From: an uncultured Clostridium sp.
Lineage (GTDB): Bacteria > Bacillota > Clostridia > TANB77 > CAG-508
Assembly (NCBI GenBank): GCA_902492105.1
Contig: CABUKD010000003.1
Span: 1-64,000 of the forward strand
Direction: 5' to 3'
Length of the DNA stretch: 64,000 bases
Program-made: the position numbers and the translations under genes
The notes under the pieces: model-generated
Database searches by the model: none
Told to the model about the DNA's origin: nothing
The model's input: only the letters and a program-made list of their open reading frames with translations
Shown: positions 35,900-45,308 of the stretch, one piece after another
How positions within the stretch are numbered: the stretch's first letter is position 1
Layout of the letters: each line of letters opens with the position of its first letter

Positions 35900-36099
35900 T
35901 AAAGGTCAACAAAATTTTATTATATTATAAAAAAGGAATTGTGTTTTTTTATAAAATCATATAAAATAGAAGCATAAAAAAGGTAATGCAAAATAATTTA
36001 TAATAAACAACGTTACTAAGAAAAGAGATAATGGAAAGGAATCTATTGAAAAATAAATAAAAGTATTATCTAAAAAAGTAAAATAAAAGGGGAAAGTTT

Positions 36100-38082
36100 A
36101 TGAAAAAATCTTATTTATTTAGGCTACTATTCATGTTTGCCATTTTTATTGGAATACTATGGCTAGGAAACAGTGTACAAGCAGGAAGTATTACTTTACG
36201 CCACTTAGATTTTCAAATTCAATTAAATGAAGATGGAAGTATGGATGTAACAGAAAATTGGAATGCTAGAATTAATAACACAAATACTATGTTTAAAGAC
36301 ATAGAAATGGATTCTTCTAAATTTAAAGAAATTACAAATGTAGAGGTTTACCGTGTAAATTCCGATAATACCAAAACAAAATTAACCAAAATAGATGAAG
36401 AAATGTACCATGTTACCAAAGACTGTTATTATGGACTTGTAACCAGTAGTGGAGATTTTGAAATTGCTTGGGGAGTATCTGTTGATGGTACTGAATACAG
36501 AAAATATCAAATACAATATACGGTAGTAGATGCTATTAAAACTTACCAAGATTGTTCAGAGCTATATTGGCAATTAGTAGGCAAAGAAAATGGTATTCCA
36601 GTAGATGCACTAACTGCAACTATTTATTTGCCAAAAGCAGTACAAAATAAAAACAACTTAAGAGCATGGGCACATGGACCATACAATGGAAATATTAACT
36701 TAAGTTCTGAACGTGTTACATTAGATTTGGAATATTTAGACCCAGAAACCATGGTAGAAGCAAGAATAGCAACAACAGAAAATTTATTTCCAGAAAATAA
36801 AACTATTTCTAGTAATCATTTAGCTACTATATTGGAAGAAGAACAAGCATGGGCAGACGAAGCCAATAGAGAAAGAGAAGAATATATTAAAGAACAAGAA
36901 AGACAAGAAATAATAGAAATGGTATTGGGAATATTAACTGTTATTGCAATGATTGGTGTAGCTGTATTTGCTATAATTAAATTAATTTTAAACTTTATAA
37001 AATTAGCTAAAATTCCAAAAAAGCAAGAACCTTATATACAGTATTTTAGAGATATTCCAGATGAAACAGCTTCTAGTGGAGATGCAGCTTTCTTATATTC
37101 ATTTAACAACGGAGGATTTGCAAAATATACTTCCAAAGTATTATCTGCAACACTTCTACAATTATCTTTAAAAAGATATATTGCTTTTTCAGAGGATAAA
37201 ACCAAGAAGAAGCCAGATGTTCGAATAAATATATTAAAGTATTCAGACCGTAAAGGCAAGAGATTGCCACTAAAGAAAGACGAACAAGTAGTATATGAAC
37301 TATTAATAAAAGTATCTAAAGAAAAAACTTTTACTATGAAAGAGTTTGAGAAATATGCGAAAAAACATAGCTCTACATTTATGAAAATGATTGATAAAAT
37401 GGGAAAACAAGTAGAAATGGAACAGCAGAAATTAGGAAATTATAATAAATCAGTAATGGAAAAAGTGACAAAATATAACAATAGTGCTGTTTTATATATT
37501 GGGTTAGGAATCTTTTTAATGGGAATCATGCCAATTTCTGCCATATTACTTATATTAAACTGTATACCACATTTTATGATGAGCAGAAAAGTACGAACAT
37601 TAACAGATAAAGGAATGGAAGAAGCGGCAAAATGGAAAGGACTAAAAAGATACATGGAAGACTTTTCTTTGTTAGATGAAAAAGAAGTACCAGACCTAGT
37701 ATTGTGGGAAAAATATTTAATATATGCGACTGCCTTTGGTATTGCAGACAAAGTATTAAAACAATTAAAAGTTAAATATCCGGAATTACAAGAAATAGAT
37801 GGATACGAATATTCTTACATGCCTTTATTGTATCATAGTGCCTTTAATACAGCATTTTTAACAACATTCAATAATTCTGTCAATAAAGTATATATGGGAG
37901 GTTTAAGTGCAAGGGCATCATCTTCTGGGTATAGTGGAGGAAACTATTCATCAGGAGGAGGTTTCGGTGGAGGCTTCTCTGGCGGAGGTGGCTTCGGCGG
38001 AGGCGGAGGCCGGAATGGGCGGAAGATAAATATAAAAAACAGAGAAAACAAAAGAAAAATTGAGAAAAAACGAGAAAAATAG
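36100..38082 (+). CDS. DUF2207 membrane protein with Gly-rich tail; CGG frameshift candidate
   Basis: 660 residues as read. Signal peptide (1-28, KKSYLFRLLFMFAIFIGILW then NSVQAG). Extracytoplasmic DUF2207 domain (ITLRHLDFQIQLNEDGSMDV, VTENW). One TM about 278-300, a cytoplasmic linker, two TM about 464-495, and a Gly-rich C-terminus (YSGGNYSSGGGFGGGFSGGG). The tail has an in-frame CGG at 38011-38013. Read straight, it runs on as a Lys-rich stretch to 38082. Skipping that C gives GGGGGMGGR and a stop at 38027-38029, closer to usual DUF2207 endings. Function unknown. A weak TTGTGT-N17-TAAAAT promoter is at 35939-35967. Confidence 0.85.
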   Translation: MKKSYLFRLLFMFAIFIGILWLGNSVQAGSITLRHLDFQIQLNEDGSMDVTENWNARINNTNTMFKDIEMDSSKFKEITNVEVYRVNSDNTKTKLTKIDEEMYHVTKDCYYGLVTSSGDFEIAWGVSVDGTEYRKYQIQYTVVDAIKTYQDCSELYWQLVGKENGIPVDALTATIYLPKAVQNKNNLRAWAHGPYNGNINLSSERVTLDLEYLDPETMVEARIATTENLFPENKTISSNHLATILEEEQAWADEANREREEYIKEQERQEIIEMVLGILTVIAMIGVAVFAIIKLILNFIKLAKIPKKQEPYIQYFRDIPDETASSGDAAFLYSFNNGGFAKYTSKVLSATLLQLSLKRYIAFSEDKTKKKPDVRINILKYSDRKGKRLPLKKDEQVVYELLIKVSKEKTFTMKEFEKYAKKHSSTFMKMIDKMGKQVEMEQQKLGNYNKSVMEKVTKYNNSAVLYIGLGIFLMGIMPISAILLILNCIPHFMMSRKVRTLTDKGMEEAAKWKGLKRYMEDFSLLDEKEVPDLVLWEKYLIYATAFGIADKVLKQLKVKYPELQEIDGYEYSYMPLLYHSAFNTAFLTTFNNSVNKVYMGGLSARASSSGYSGGNYSSGGGFGGGFSGGGGFGGGGGRNGRKINIKNRENKRKIEKKREK

Positions 38083-38154
38083 ACAAAACACAACTTCAAC
38101 AAATAACGAATTTACATAATTTGAGCAAATTTAGCATTTCGAGGTATAAGTTAT

Positions 38155-38183
38155 TTGAAATTGCGTACAATATATGGTATAAT
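38155..38183 (+). promoter_or_regulatory. Promoter of the M23 peptidase gene
   Basis: TTGAAA 38155-38160, 17-bp spacer, TATAAT 38178-38183 with TGG just before (extended -10). Confidence 0.8.
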
Positions 38184-38212
38184 TAATATTGTCGTGCAAC
38201 TAAAAAAGGAGT

Positions 38213-39175
38213 GTGAAGTTTATTTTTAAAAAGCAAATTAAATACTATACAAAAGAAACCTTTAAATGGATAATCTTAGTAGCAATTGCTTTATTTATTG
38301 CAATGACAGTTATTTTAATAAAATACAAAATAGCATATAGTGTAAGTATTTCAGGAGAACAATTAGGATATATAGAAAATAAAAAAGAATTAGAAACAAA
38401 AATAGAAGAAATTAGAAATCAAGAAGGAACAAATAATATTGCGTTTGTAGATATTGCAGCAGTTCCAGAATATACTTTTACTTTAGTAGACAAAAGCATG
38501 GAAATGAACCAAGAAGCTATTATTGCTAAAATAGAAGAACAAACAGAACTTACTTATAAATATTATGCAGTAACCTTAGATGGAGAGCAAAAATCAATTG
38601 TAAACACTTTAGAAGAAGCAGAACAATTAGTTACTGAAATGAAAGAAGAATACGAAGATAGTGTTAAATTTACAATTGGAATTAATGAGTTATATACACA
38701 AGATATAGATGAATATGAGGCAGTGGATATCAAAGTTGCAGAAAAAGAAGTATCAGAACAATTACAAGAAATTGAAGACTCTTCTGTAAATGGAGTTTAC
38801 TTAGCAGTAAGACCGGTTTCTGGTGTTATTACTTCACGTTTTGGTAACAGAGAAAGTATTCGTACTTATGCTCACACTGGATTAGACATTGCAGCACCTT
38901 ATGGAACACCAATTAAAGCAGCGTGTGATGGTACAGTAGAATTTGCAGGATACCAAGGAAGCTATGGTAACCTAGTAATTATGAACTGTGGAAATGGCGT
39001 AAAAATTTATTATGGTCACTCTAGTAAAATTTATGTAGAAGAAGGAGAAAAAATAGAAGCAGGAGATACCATTGCAGCAGTCGGTTCAACAGGTAACTCA
39101 ACAGGTAACCACTTACACTTTGAAATAAGAGTAAATGGCACTAGAGTAAACCCACAAAATTATATTTATAATTAA
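38213..39175 (+). CDS. M23-family peptidoglycan endopeptidase (LytM domain)
   Basis: 320 residues. GTG start with AAAGGAG 3-9 bp upstream. One TM helix (about 19-40), a coiled or Yabby-like extracytoplasmic region, then the LytM domain. Zinc ligands are in AHTGLDIAAPYG (H and D) and GNHLHFEIRVNG (H-x-H); YYGHSSKIYVEEGEKIEAGD is the usual spacing block. Probably cuts cross-bridges during growth or sporulation (SpoIIQ-like architecture). Followed by REP array R3. Confidence 0.9.
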   Translation: MKFIFKKQIKYYTKETFKWIILVAIALFIAMTVILIKYKIAYSVSISGEQLGYIENKKELETKIEEIRNQEGTNNIAFVDIAAVPEYTFTLVDKSMEMNQEAIIAKIEEQTELTYKYYAVTLDGEQKSIVNTLEEAEQLVTEMKEEYEDSVKFTIGINELYTQDIDEYEAVDIKVAEKEVSEQLQEIEDSSVNGVYLAVRPVSGVITSRFGNRESIRTYAHTGLDIAAPYGTPIKAACDGTVEFAGYQGSYGNLVIMNCGNGVKIYYGHSSKIYVEEGEKIEAGDTIAAVGSTGNSTGNHLHFEIRVNGTRVNPQNYIYN

Positions 39176-39189
39176 AATCAAAGTTAAAA

Positions 39190-39316
39190 AATCAGCCAAG
39201 AAGGAACGTCCCTCTTGGCTGATTTTCAACCATTGGGGACGTTCCTTTTTGGTCGATTTTCAACCACTAGGGACGTTCTTTTCTGGTTGATTTTCAGCCA
39301 AAAGGGACAGTCCTTA
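39190..39316. repeat. REP-like array R3, 34-bp period
   Basis: About 3.7 units. The first forms a perfect 11-bp stem ATCAGCCAAGA / TCTTGGCTGAT around AGGAACGTCCC (39191-39223); the next units read GATTTTCAACCA...GGGACGTTC... every 34 bp. Lies on one side of the RAYT transposase gene. Confidence 0.9.
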
Positions 39317-39444
39317 AAAAAACTTAAAAGCTCAAAAGCAACTGTTTTCTAAGAAAAAATATCTTAAAAAGGAAAAGAGTCTTCAAAAAAGAACAGCCTT
39401 TAAGCTTATTTTTATCTATTTTTAATAAAAAATGAACTAAATAA

Positions 39445-39477
39445 AAAAGTAGTCATTTTCTCTTTATGACTACTTTT
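39445..39477. terminator. Bidirectional hairpin terminator
   Basis: 12-bp stem AAAAGTAGTCAT (39445-39456) with ATGACTACTTTT (39466-39477). A second inverted repeat TAGTCAATAA / TTATTGACTA (39508-39539) follows. Nothing else is seen in 39317-39607. Confidence 0.7.
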
Positions 39478-39607
39478 GAAAATAAAAGGGGATGTTTTTC
39501 TAATCTATAGTCAATAACGGAGTAACTAATTATTGACTACGTATATAATATACCAAGAAAATTTGTCCATTTTGTGAACTAAAAGTGATAAATTAGAAAA
39601 TAAAATA

Positions 39608-40369
39608 TTAATCTATTTTTTCTAAAATTTTATGGGTAGTATATCTGCTAATATGCAACAATTCCGCAATTTTTCGTTCAGACAAGTGGTTTTCTTTATG
39701 CAATTTTAAAATTAAATCTTTTAACAAAAATGGAATTTGAATTACTTGGTCAAAGGATAAATTCTTCTCCTCTAAAAAAGAACTTATAGTATCTTCAACA
39801 TGTACATCATTTTCAATATCTAAAAAATTGGCGTCAGTTATTTTATGAATTGCTAAAAAAGTAGGAAGATAATTAAGAGAACTTTCAAAAATTAATTGAA
39901 GAATATTATCAGAAACGATCCCAGAGTGTTTTATAAATTGATTATAACTTGAATATGGATAATCTTGCAAATTAGAAACCATGTTAGCCTTAACAGGATT
40001 ATGATGAATATAAGATAAGCAAGAATATAAATGCTTTTGATCTAAAATAGGTTCGCTTACAAAGCGATTTCGGAAAACATAGCCAACTCGATTTTCCTGT
40101 TTATTATAATAAATGGCATAAGCTGTATTAATACTGCGCATAAGCTTGGATATAGATTCAACATGGTCAGTATACATTAAATGATGGGCATGATTATCCA
40201 TAATACAATAAGCTACCAGTTTAACATCTGTTCCTTCTAACTTATGAAGCAAGATATTTACATATTTTTTCTTATAATAATTTTTTTGAAAGATTGGCTC
40301 TTTTTTAATTCCTTGTGTGATTACATGAAAAAAATTGTTAGTATATAAATTTCTGGCAATACGAGGCAT
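39608..40369 (-). CDS. rayT: REP-associated tyrosine transposase (RAYT, Y1/HUH family)
   Basis: 253 residues. IS200-like Y1 transposase domain: MPRIARNLYTNNFFHVITQG, then CIMDNHAHHLMYT, where H-A-H is the HUH metal motif. YVFRNRFVSEPI and LSYIHHNPVKANMVSNLQDY follow, with the downstream Tyr candidate in YPYSSYNQF. A C-terminal HTH (LSERKIAELLHISRYTTHKI) would recognise target DNA. ATG 40369 has AGGAGTT upstream; an in-frame extension to 40465 lacks a ribosome binding site. It is flanked on both sides by REP arrays (39190 and 40474), the expected RAYT arrangement. Single-copy in this window, no terminal inverted repeats of its own. Confidence 0.9.
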   Translation of the reverse strand: MPRIARNLYTNNFFHVITQGIKKEPIFQKNYYKKKYVNILLHKLEGTDVKLVAYCIMDNHAHHLMYTDHVESISKLMRSINTAYAIYYNKQENRVGYVFRNRFVSEPILDQKHLYSCLSYIHHNPVKANMVSNLQDYPYSSYNQFIKHSGIVSDNILQLIFESSLNYLPTFLAIHKITDANFLDIENDVHVEDTISSFLEEKNLSFDQVIQIPFLLKDLILKLHKENHLSERKIAELLHISRYTTHKILEKID

Positions 40370-40473
40370 AAATAACTCCTGAAAATAAATAATTTGAAAT
40401 AATAAAATTATTATATAAGTACATAAGAAAAAAGTCAAATAAAATCGTATGACAAAAATCGACATTTCAAGTC

Positions 40474-40567
40474 AAGCACTGTCCTTACTGGTCAAAAATC
40501 AGCCAAAAAGGAACGTCCCTAGTGGCTGAAAATCAGCCAGAAAGGAACGTCCCTATTGGTCGAAAAC
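40474..40567. repeat. REP-like array R4
   Basis: Partial unit then full units at 40500 and 40534 (CAGCCAAAAAGGAACGTCCC..., CAGCCAGAAAGGAACGTCCC...). Lies upstream of the RAYT gene and touches the stop of htrA. Confidence 0.9.
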
Positions 40568-41952
40568 TATGGTTGTTCTTGAAGTGTTACAGTAACCTCT
40601 TTTTCTTTTCCATCACGATTGATTTTTAGTTTAATAGTATCACCAATTTGTTTTTGGTTCTTAATTTCATTTAATTCATCCATAGTAGTAATTTCTTTTC
40701 CGTCTGCTTCAATAATGACATCACCAATTCGTAATCCTGCCTTTTCAGCAGCAGAGAAATCTTCAATTGTTTTGATATAAATACCTACTACTAAATTATT
40801 TGCTTTTGCAGTTCTTTCATCTAAATCAATTCCACCAATTCCAATATATGGTCTTTTTACTTTACTATATTCTATTAATTGTTCATAAATATTTTTGGTA
40901 GAGTTAATTGGAATAGCAAATCCAACACCTTCTACACCAGTTCCAGATAATTTTAAAGTGTTAACACCAATTACCTGACCTTTGCTGTTTACTAAAGCTC
41001 CACCACTATTTCCAGAGTTAATAGCAGCATCGGTTTGAATTGCTATATATTTATTTCCATCTTCGTCTTCTACTTCTCTATTTACAGCACTTACAATGCC
41101 AGCCGTAACACTATTATCTAAGCCTAAAGGACTTCCAATTGCCATAGCGAATTCTCCTACTTGAACAGAATCAGAATCTCCAAGTTCAGCAGCAGTTAAA
41201 CCATCTTTCTCTATTTTAATAACAGCTAAGTCGGTTTGGCTATCAGTACCAACAATAGTTCCTTCATATTCTGTGTCATCATTATATAGTTTAACAGTTA
41301 CTTTATTAGCCTCTTCGATTTCATAAAAAGCATTAGAACTAGAAGAGCTAACAACATGGTTATTGGTTAAAATATAACCATCTTCACTAATAATAATGCC
41401 AGAACCTTTAGCTGTTGCTTTAGAAGAAGTAGGGTTAAATATAGAATTTACCGAATATTCTACTGTAATTGCTACAATAGAAGGTTGTACTTTTTGAGCT
41501 ACTCCTACAGCGGTATCAGAATATCCTTGTAAAGAGATTAATTGGGTATTTAAATTTACAGAAGAACTATTGTTATTATCTTCTGAAGTTGTAGCAGAAT
41601 TATTAGTAGTAATTAATTGCCTTACAATTGCATCTTTAATAGGAGGAACACTCACGCAAGTACCAATTACTATTGCGGTTCCTAATACACCACAGCAGAA
41701 TGGTAATACTACTGTTTTACCAAAACCAGCTCCGCCAGATTTTTTCTTTTTACCGTCTTCCTGAAAAGCTTTATAATTTTTTTCTGTAGTTGCTGGACTT
41801 ACACTTTTAAAACTTTGATTGAAATTAGTAGTACTAGATGTGTTATTAATACTAGATTGATTTTGGATGCTATTTGCATCTTGTCGATTTACGTTATTAT
41901 TTTGAGCCGACTGATTTAAATTGTTGTTTTGATTTGATTGATTTTCTTCCAT
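40567..41952 (-). CDS. htrA: HtrA/DegP-like serine protease with PDZ domain
   Basis: 461 residues. Asn/Gln-rich cytoplasmic N-terminus (about 1-75), one TM helix (VVLPFCCGVLGTAIVIGTCV), then trypsin-like domain with catalytic His in LTNNHVV, Asp in TDLAVIKI and Ser in NSGNSGGALVN. A PDZ domain closes the protein (YIGIGGIDLDERTAKANNLV, AGLRIGDVIIEADGKEI). Membrane-anchored envelope quality-control protease. ATG 41952 has GGAGGT 9 bp upstream; the longer in-frame start at 41976 overlaps that site. Confidence 0.94.
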   Translation of the reverse strand: MEENQSNQNNNLNQSAQNNNVNRQDANSIQNQSSINNTSSTTNFNQSFKSVSPATTEKNYKAFQEDGKKKKSGGAGFGKTVVLPFCCGVLGTAIVIGTCVSVPPIKDAIVRQLITTNNSATTSEDNNNSSSVNLNTQLISLQGYSDTAVGVAQKVQPSIVAITVEYSVNSIFNPTSSKATAKGSGIIISEDGYILTNNHVVSSSSSNAFYEIEEANKVTVKLYNDDTEYEGTIVGTDSQTDLAVIKIEKDGLTAAELGDSDSVQVGEFAMAIGSPLGLDNSVTAGIVSAVNREVEDEDGNKYIAIQTDAAINSGNSGGALVNSKGQVIGVNTLKLSGTGVEGVGFAIPINSTKNIYEQLIEYSKVKRPYIGIGGIDLDERTAKANNLVVGIYIKTIEDFSAAEKAGLRIGDVIIEADGKEITTMDELNEIKNQKQIGDTIKLKINRDGKEKEVTVTLQEQP

Positions 41953-42072
41953 TGTTTTACCTCCAAGTTTTTTCAATTGATATTATCATATCCTAAATTA
42001 ATTATATGATACAATAGTATTGTGAAAAAAATGTGAAGTTTTTGTATTTTTTATTGTGACTTATGAAAGGAC

Positions 42073-42101
42073 TTGCAAAATCTCACCAATCCTTATATAA
42101 T
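42073..42101 (+). promoter_or_regulatory. Promoter of the pilin-like gene at 42183
   Basis: TTGCAA 42073-42078, 17-bp spacer, TATAAT 42096-42101. Confidence 0.8.
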
Positions 42102-42182
42102 AATGCAAGATAATTTAAACATAGAATAAAAAATCACTTGTTTATAAAATGAATAAAAATAGAATGTGAGGAATGTAAAAAA

Positions 42183-42672
42183 ATGAAAAGCGAAAAACGG
42201 ATTATCTTTTATAGCAACTATTTTTTTAGTACTAGTGATAGCAGTGTTAGTATTTGGCGTAGTATATTTTATAAGAATTCAATATGCCAAAGAAACGCTA
42301 GAAGATTTAAAAACAGATATGCTATTAGTACAAGCTAAAGTAAAAACCATTTCAAGTGAATATATTTTAGAAGAAAAGGACGCAGTTTTAAAAGGAACCA
42401 AACTTTCAGAAATGGAAGAAAATGCTACTATTCAGCAATTTTTAGAAAAAGAATTATTTGACTCAGATAAAAAAGGAAAAAAATATTATGTATGGGATCA
42501 AAATACCCTTCAAGAACAAGAACTAAGTCAAGTAACTTTAGAAGAGGGAGCTTATTACATAGTAGAATATACAGATAATGAGGTATATTATACCAAAGGC
42601 TTTACTTATGCAGATGGAAATACTTATTATGAAATATCAGATATAGAGCAATTAGAAGCAGAAGAACAATAA
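42183..42672 (+). CDS. Pilin-like small membrane protein, +1 frameshift at CGG
   Basis: From ATG 42183 (GAGGA upstream, good promoter) the frame reads MKSEK then CGG (42198-42200) and diverges into an unlikely sequence. Skipping that C gives MKSEKGLSFIATIFLVLVIA and VLVFGVVYFIRIQYAKETLE, and the frame stays open to 42672: 162 residues. This restores a prepilin-like hydrophobic N-terminus and charged helix. The C-terminal half (LEEKDAVLKGTKLSEM..., YYVWDQNTLQEQ) has no known family. Without the shift the ORF would start at an internal GTG (42235) with no ribosome binding site, in mid-helix. Confidence 0.7.
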
Positions 42673-42769
42673 AATTATGTTTAAAAAGAAAAATAGAAAA
42701 AAGTTACATAAAGATAGAGTATAGAGAAATTCCAAAAATGAAAGTTTATATAAAAGGAAAGGGGTTATA

Positions 42770-43438
42770 GTGAAAGAAAAAGAATTAGAAAGATTACAAC
42801 AATTAAAAAAAGTAGAAGAAGAATTATACACCCAAAAGGAACTAAAAGCCATTGCAGGAATAGATGAGGCAGGAAGAGGACCACTAGCAGGACCTGTGGT
42901 AGTAGCATGCTGTATAATGCCAAGAGATTCCATGATAGAAGGGGTAAATGATTCCAAAAAAATTGCAGAAAAAAAGAGAGAAAAACTATATGAACTTATT
43001 ACTAAAGAAGCTATTGGTTATGGTATAGGGGTCATTAGTCAGACAGAGATTGATGAAATTAACATTTTGCAGGCTACTAAAAAAGGATTAACAGAAGCAA
43101 TCAAAAATTTAGAAGAAAATTTAAAGAAGAAACCAGAGTTAGAAATGACAAAACCAGATGCTATTTTAGTAGATGCATTAACCAAAATAGATACAGATGG
43201 TATACCATATAAATCTATTATTCATGGGGATGCCATTAGTTATTCTATCGCATGCGCTTCAATTATTGCAAAAGTAACAAGAGATAAAATGATGAGAGAG
43301 TGGGACGAAATCTATCCACAATATGGTTTTGCAAAACATAAAGGATATGGAACTGCTATGCACATAAAAGCCATACAAGAATATGGACTTTGCCCATTAC
43401 ATAGAAGAAGTTTTACTAAAAACTTTATTGAAAGATAA
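42770..43438 (+). CDS. rnhB: Ribonuclease HII
   Basis: 222 residues. Removes ribonucleotides from DNA. AGIDEAGRGPLAGPVVVACC holds the catalytic D-E; DSKKIAEKKRE, ILVDAL and SIACASIIAKVTRD complete the site; the C-terminal HKGYGTAMHIKAI and LCPLHRRSF are typical. GTG start preceded by AAAGGGG. It is 97 bp after the pilin-like gene. Confidence 0.95.
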   Translation: MKEKELERLQQLKKVEEELYTQKELKAIAGIDEAGRGPLAGPVVVACCIMPRDSMIEGVNDSKKIAEKKREKLYELITKEAIGYGIGVISQTEIDEINILQATKKGLTEAIKNLEENLKKKPELEMTKPDAILVDALTKIDTDGIPYKSIIHGDAISYSIACASIIAKVTRDKMMREWDEIYPQYGFAKHKGYGTAMHIKAIQEYGLCPLHRRSFTKNFIER

Positions 43439-43489
43439 TTTATTGAAATAATAAATTATTATACTTAAGAGAAAAGGGGAGAAGAGAGT

Positions 43490-44788
43490 ATGAATATTCA
43501 AGAAATTATTGCTAAAAAAAGAGATAAGCAAGAGTTATCTAAGGAAGAAATTGAATATTTTGTTACTAATTATACCAATGGACAAATTGCAGATTATCAA
43601 GCAGCAGCTTTAGTTATGGCAATTTATTTAAATGGAATGAATGAACAAGAAACAACAGATTTAACACTTTCCATGGCGCATTCAGGAGATATTTTAGATT
43701 TATCTGACTTTGGTACCGTAGTAGATAAGCACAGTACGGGAGGAATAGGAGATAAGGTTACATTAATTTTAGCACCTATTATTGCTTCATTAGAAATTCC
43801 AGTAGCAAAAATGTCTGGAAGAGGATTGGGATATACAGGAGGTACAATTGATAAATTAGAGTCCATTCCAGGATATCGTACAGGTTTATCTATAGAAGAA
43901 TTTAAAAACAATGTAAAAGAAATTAATATTTCACTTATTGGGCAAACACTAAATTTAGCTCCAGCAGATAAAAAATTATATGCATTAAGAGATAGTATTT
44001 CTGCAACAGAAAGTATTCCATTAATTGCTTCTAGCATTATGAGTAAAAAAATAGCAGCAGGTGCTAATAAAATTGTATTAGATGTTACTTGTGGAAGTGG
44101 TGCCTTTATGAAAACTTTGGCACAAGCAGAAGAGCTAGCAACAACAATGAAAAATATAGGAAAACTAGCTAATAAAGAAACAGCATGCATTATTACAGAT
44201 ATGGAAGACCCTTTGGGAAAAACAGTAGGAAATTCTTTAGAAGTAATAGAGGCAATAGAAGCTCTAAAAGGAAACATAGAGAAAGATGTAAAAGAAGTAG
44301 TATTTACCTTAGGTGCTTATATGATAAAACTAGCTGGAAAAGGAGATAATATAGAAGAAAATAAGCAAAAAATGCAAGAACAAATTAGCAATGGAAAAGC
44401 ATTGGAAAAATTAAAACAACTAGTAGAAAAACAAGGAGGAGACAGCTCTTATATAAATAATACAGAAAAATTTCCGAAGGCAAGTTATATTTTACCTGTA
44501 ATAGCACAAAAAGATGGATATGTAGTTAACTTAGATGCGAAAAAAGTAGGAGAAATTTCTATGGAATTAGGTGCAGGTAGAAACAAAAAAGAAGATACCA
44601 TTGATTCTTCTGTTGGCGTTGTTTTAGAAAAAAAGATAGGAAATGAAGTAAAAACAGGAGACATCTTAGGTTTTATCCATGCAAATAATGAAAACTTAGC
44701 CAAACAAACACAAGAAAAATTGCTTCAAGTTTATCAAATAGAAAATGAGAAGAAAGAGAAAAAGAATATATTAGAAATTATAGTATAA
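43490..44788 (+). CDS. pdp: Pyrimidine-nucleoside phosphorylase
   Basis: 432 residues. Phosphorolysis of thymidine/uridine in salvage. N-terminal helical domain MNIQEIIAKKRDKQELSKEE, phosphate-binding KHSTGGIGDKVTLILAP, KMSGRGLGYTGGTIDKLESI, and TSDPLG-like MEDPLGKTVGNSLEV. The C-terminal domain is shortened but has GAGRNKKEDTIDSSVG. AAGGGGAGAAGAG upstream. Terminator follows. Confidence 0.93.
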   Translation: MNIQEIIAKKRDKQELSKEEIEYFVTNYTNGQIADYQAAALVMAIYLNGMNEQETTDLTLSMAHSGDILDLSDFGTVVDKHSTGGIGDKVTLILAPIIASLEIPVAKMSGRGLGYTGGTIDKLESIPGYRTGLSIEEFKNNVKEINISLIGQTLNLAPADKKLYALRDSISATESIPLIASSIMSKKIAAGANKIVLDVTCGSGAFMKTLAQAEELATTMKNIGKLANKETACIITDMEDPLGKTVGNSLEVIEAIEALKGNIEKDVKEVVFTLGAYMIKLAGKGDNIEENKQKMQEQISNGKALEKLKQLVEKQGGDSSYINNTEKFPKASYILPVIAQKDGYVVNLDAKKVGEISMELGAGRNKKEDTIDSSVGVVLEKKIGNEVKTGDILGFIHANNENLAKQTQEKLLQVYQIENEKKEKKNILEIIV

Positions 44789-44793
44789 AATAA

Positions 44794-44889
44794 AAAAGAG
44801 GCTTTCCTAAAATTAGACTAAATTTATTTAATAAAAGACAATCCTAATACTTTAGTTATCTCTAATTTTTAAGAAAGCCACTTTTCTTA
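44794..44889. terminator. Long bidirectional terminator-like hairpin
   Basis: Arm 44794-44817 (GAGGCTTTCCTAAAATTAGA) pairs with 44861-44885 with few mismatches; T-run after. Separates convergent pdp and the zinc-ribbon gene. Confidence 0.65.
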
Positions 44890-44893
44890 TATA

Positions 44894-45154
44894 TTATAAT
44901 TGCGTCTTATTTTCAATATGACTTGCAAAATCAGAAAATTGCTCTTGACTTAAAAAACGAGTTAAATTCTTAGCAGAAATACCAGTAGAAGCCATAATAG
45001 TATCAAAATTATAGCTACCACTACCCTTTTCATTTTCTTGCATGTAGTTTTCTAAACGATGCATTTCTAGAGCATCTTTTTCTTGGCAATTTGGACAAAC
45101 TGTACTATTTGTTATAAAAAAACAACCACAACGACTACATTTATTAAAATTCAT
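44894..45154 (-). CDS. Zinc-ribbon protein, YvyF/TIGR03826-like
   Basis: 86 residues. N-terminal zinc ribbon C-S-R-C-G ... C-P-N-C (residues 6-23), then a linker and a helix-turn-helix-like segment FDTIMASTGISAKNLTRFLS. The order zinc ribbon plus T-G-x-S-x-x-x-L-x-x-F-L is that of the YvyF flagellar-operon protein family, although no flagellar genes are nearby. Strong AGGAGG ribosome binding site. The upstream region has an AACGAT...ATCGTT inverted repeat (45202-45226). Confidence 0.6.
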   Translation of the reverse strand: MNFNKCSRCGCFFITNSTVCPNCQEKDALEMHRLENYMQENEKGSGSYNFDTIMASTGISAKNLTRFLSQEQFSDFASHIENKTQL

Positions 45155-45308
45155 ATTTTACCTCCTATTTAAATAGTAAATCCTTTAAAATTCTATATTT
45201 CAAACGATTCGATACATAGTTATCGTTTACTTTATATTTATGATATTTACAGTATAACATAAACAAAGACAAAAGGATACAAAAATAGACAAAAAAATAA
45301 AAAAACTG

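Noticed and set aside
39190..39316. CRISPR array
   Set aside because: The 34-bp periodic units are contiguous, palindromic and imperfect, without unique spacers; they match the REP arrays elsewhere and adjoin a RAYT gene.
43624..44277. 217-codon minus-strand ORF opposite pdp
   Set aside because: Antisense shadow of a clearly conserved gene; no ribosome binding site, composition mirrors the plus-strand codons. The same applies to antisense ORFs over rpsB, ftsH, smc and dnaB.
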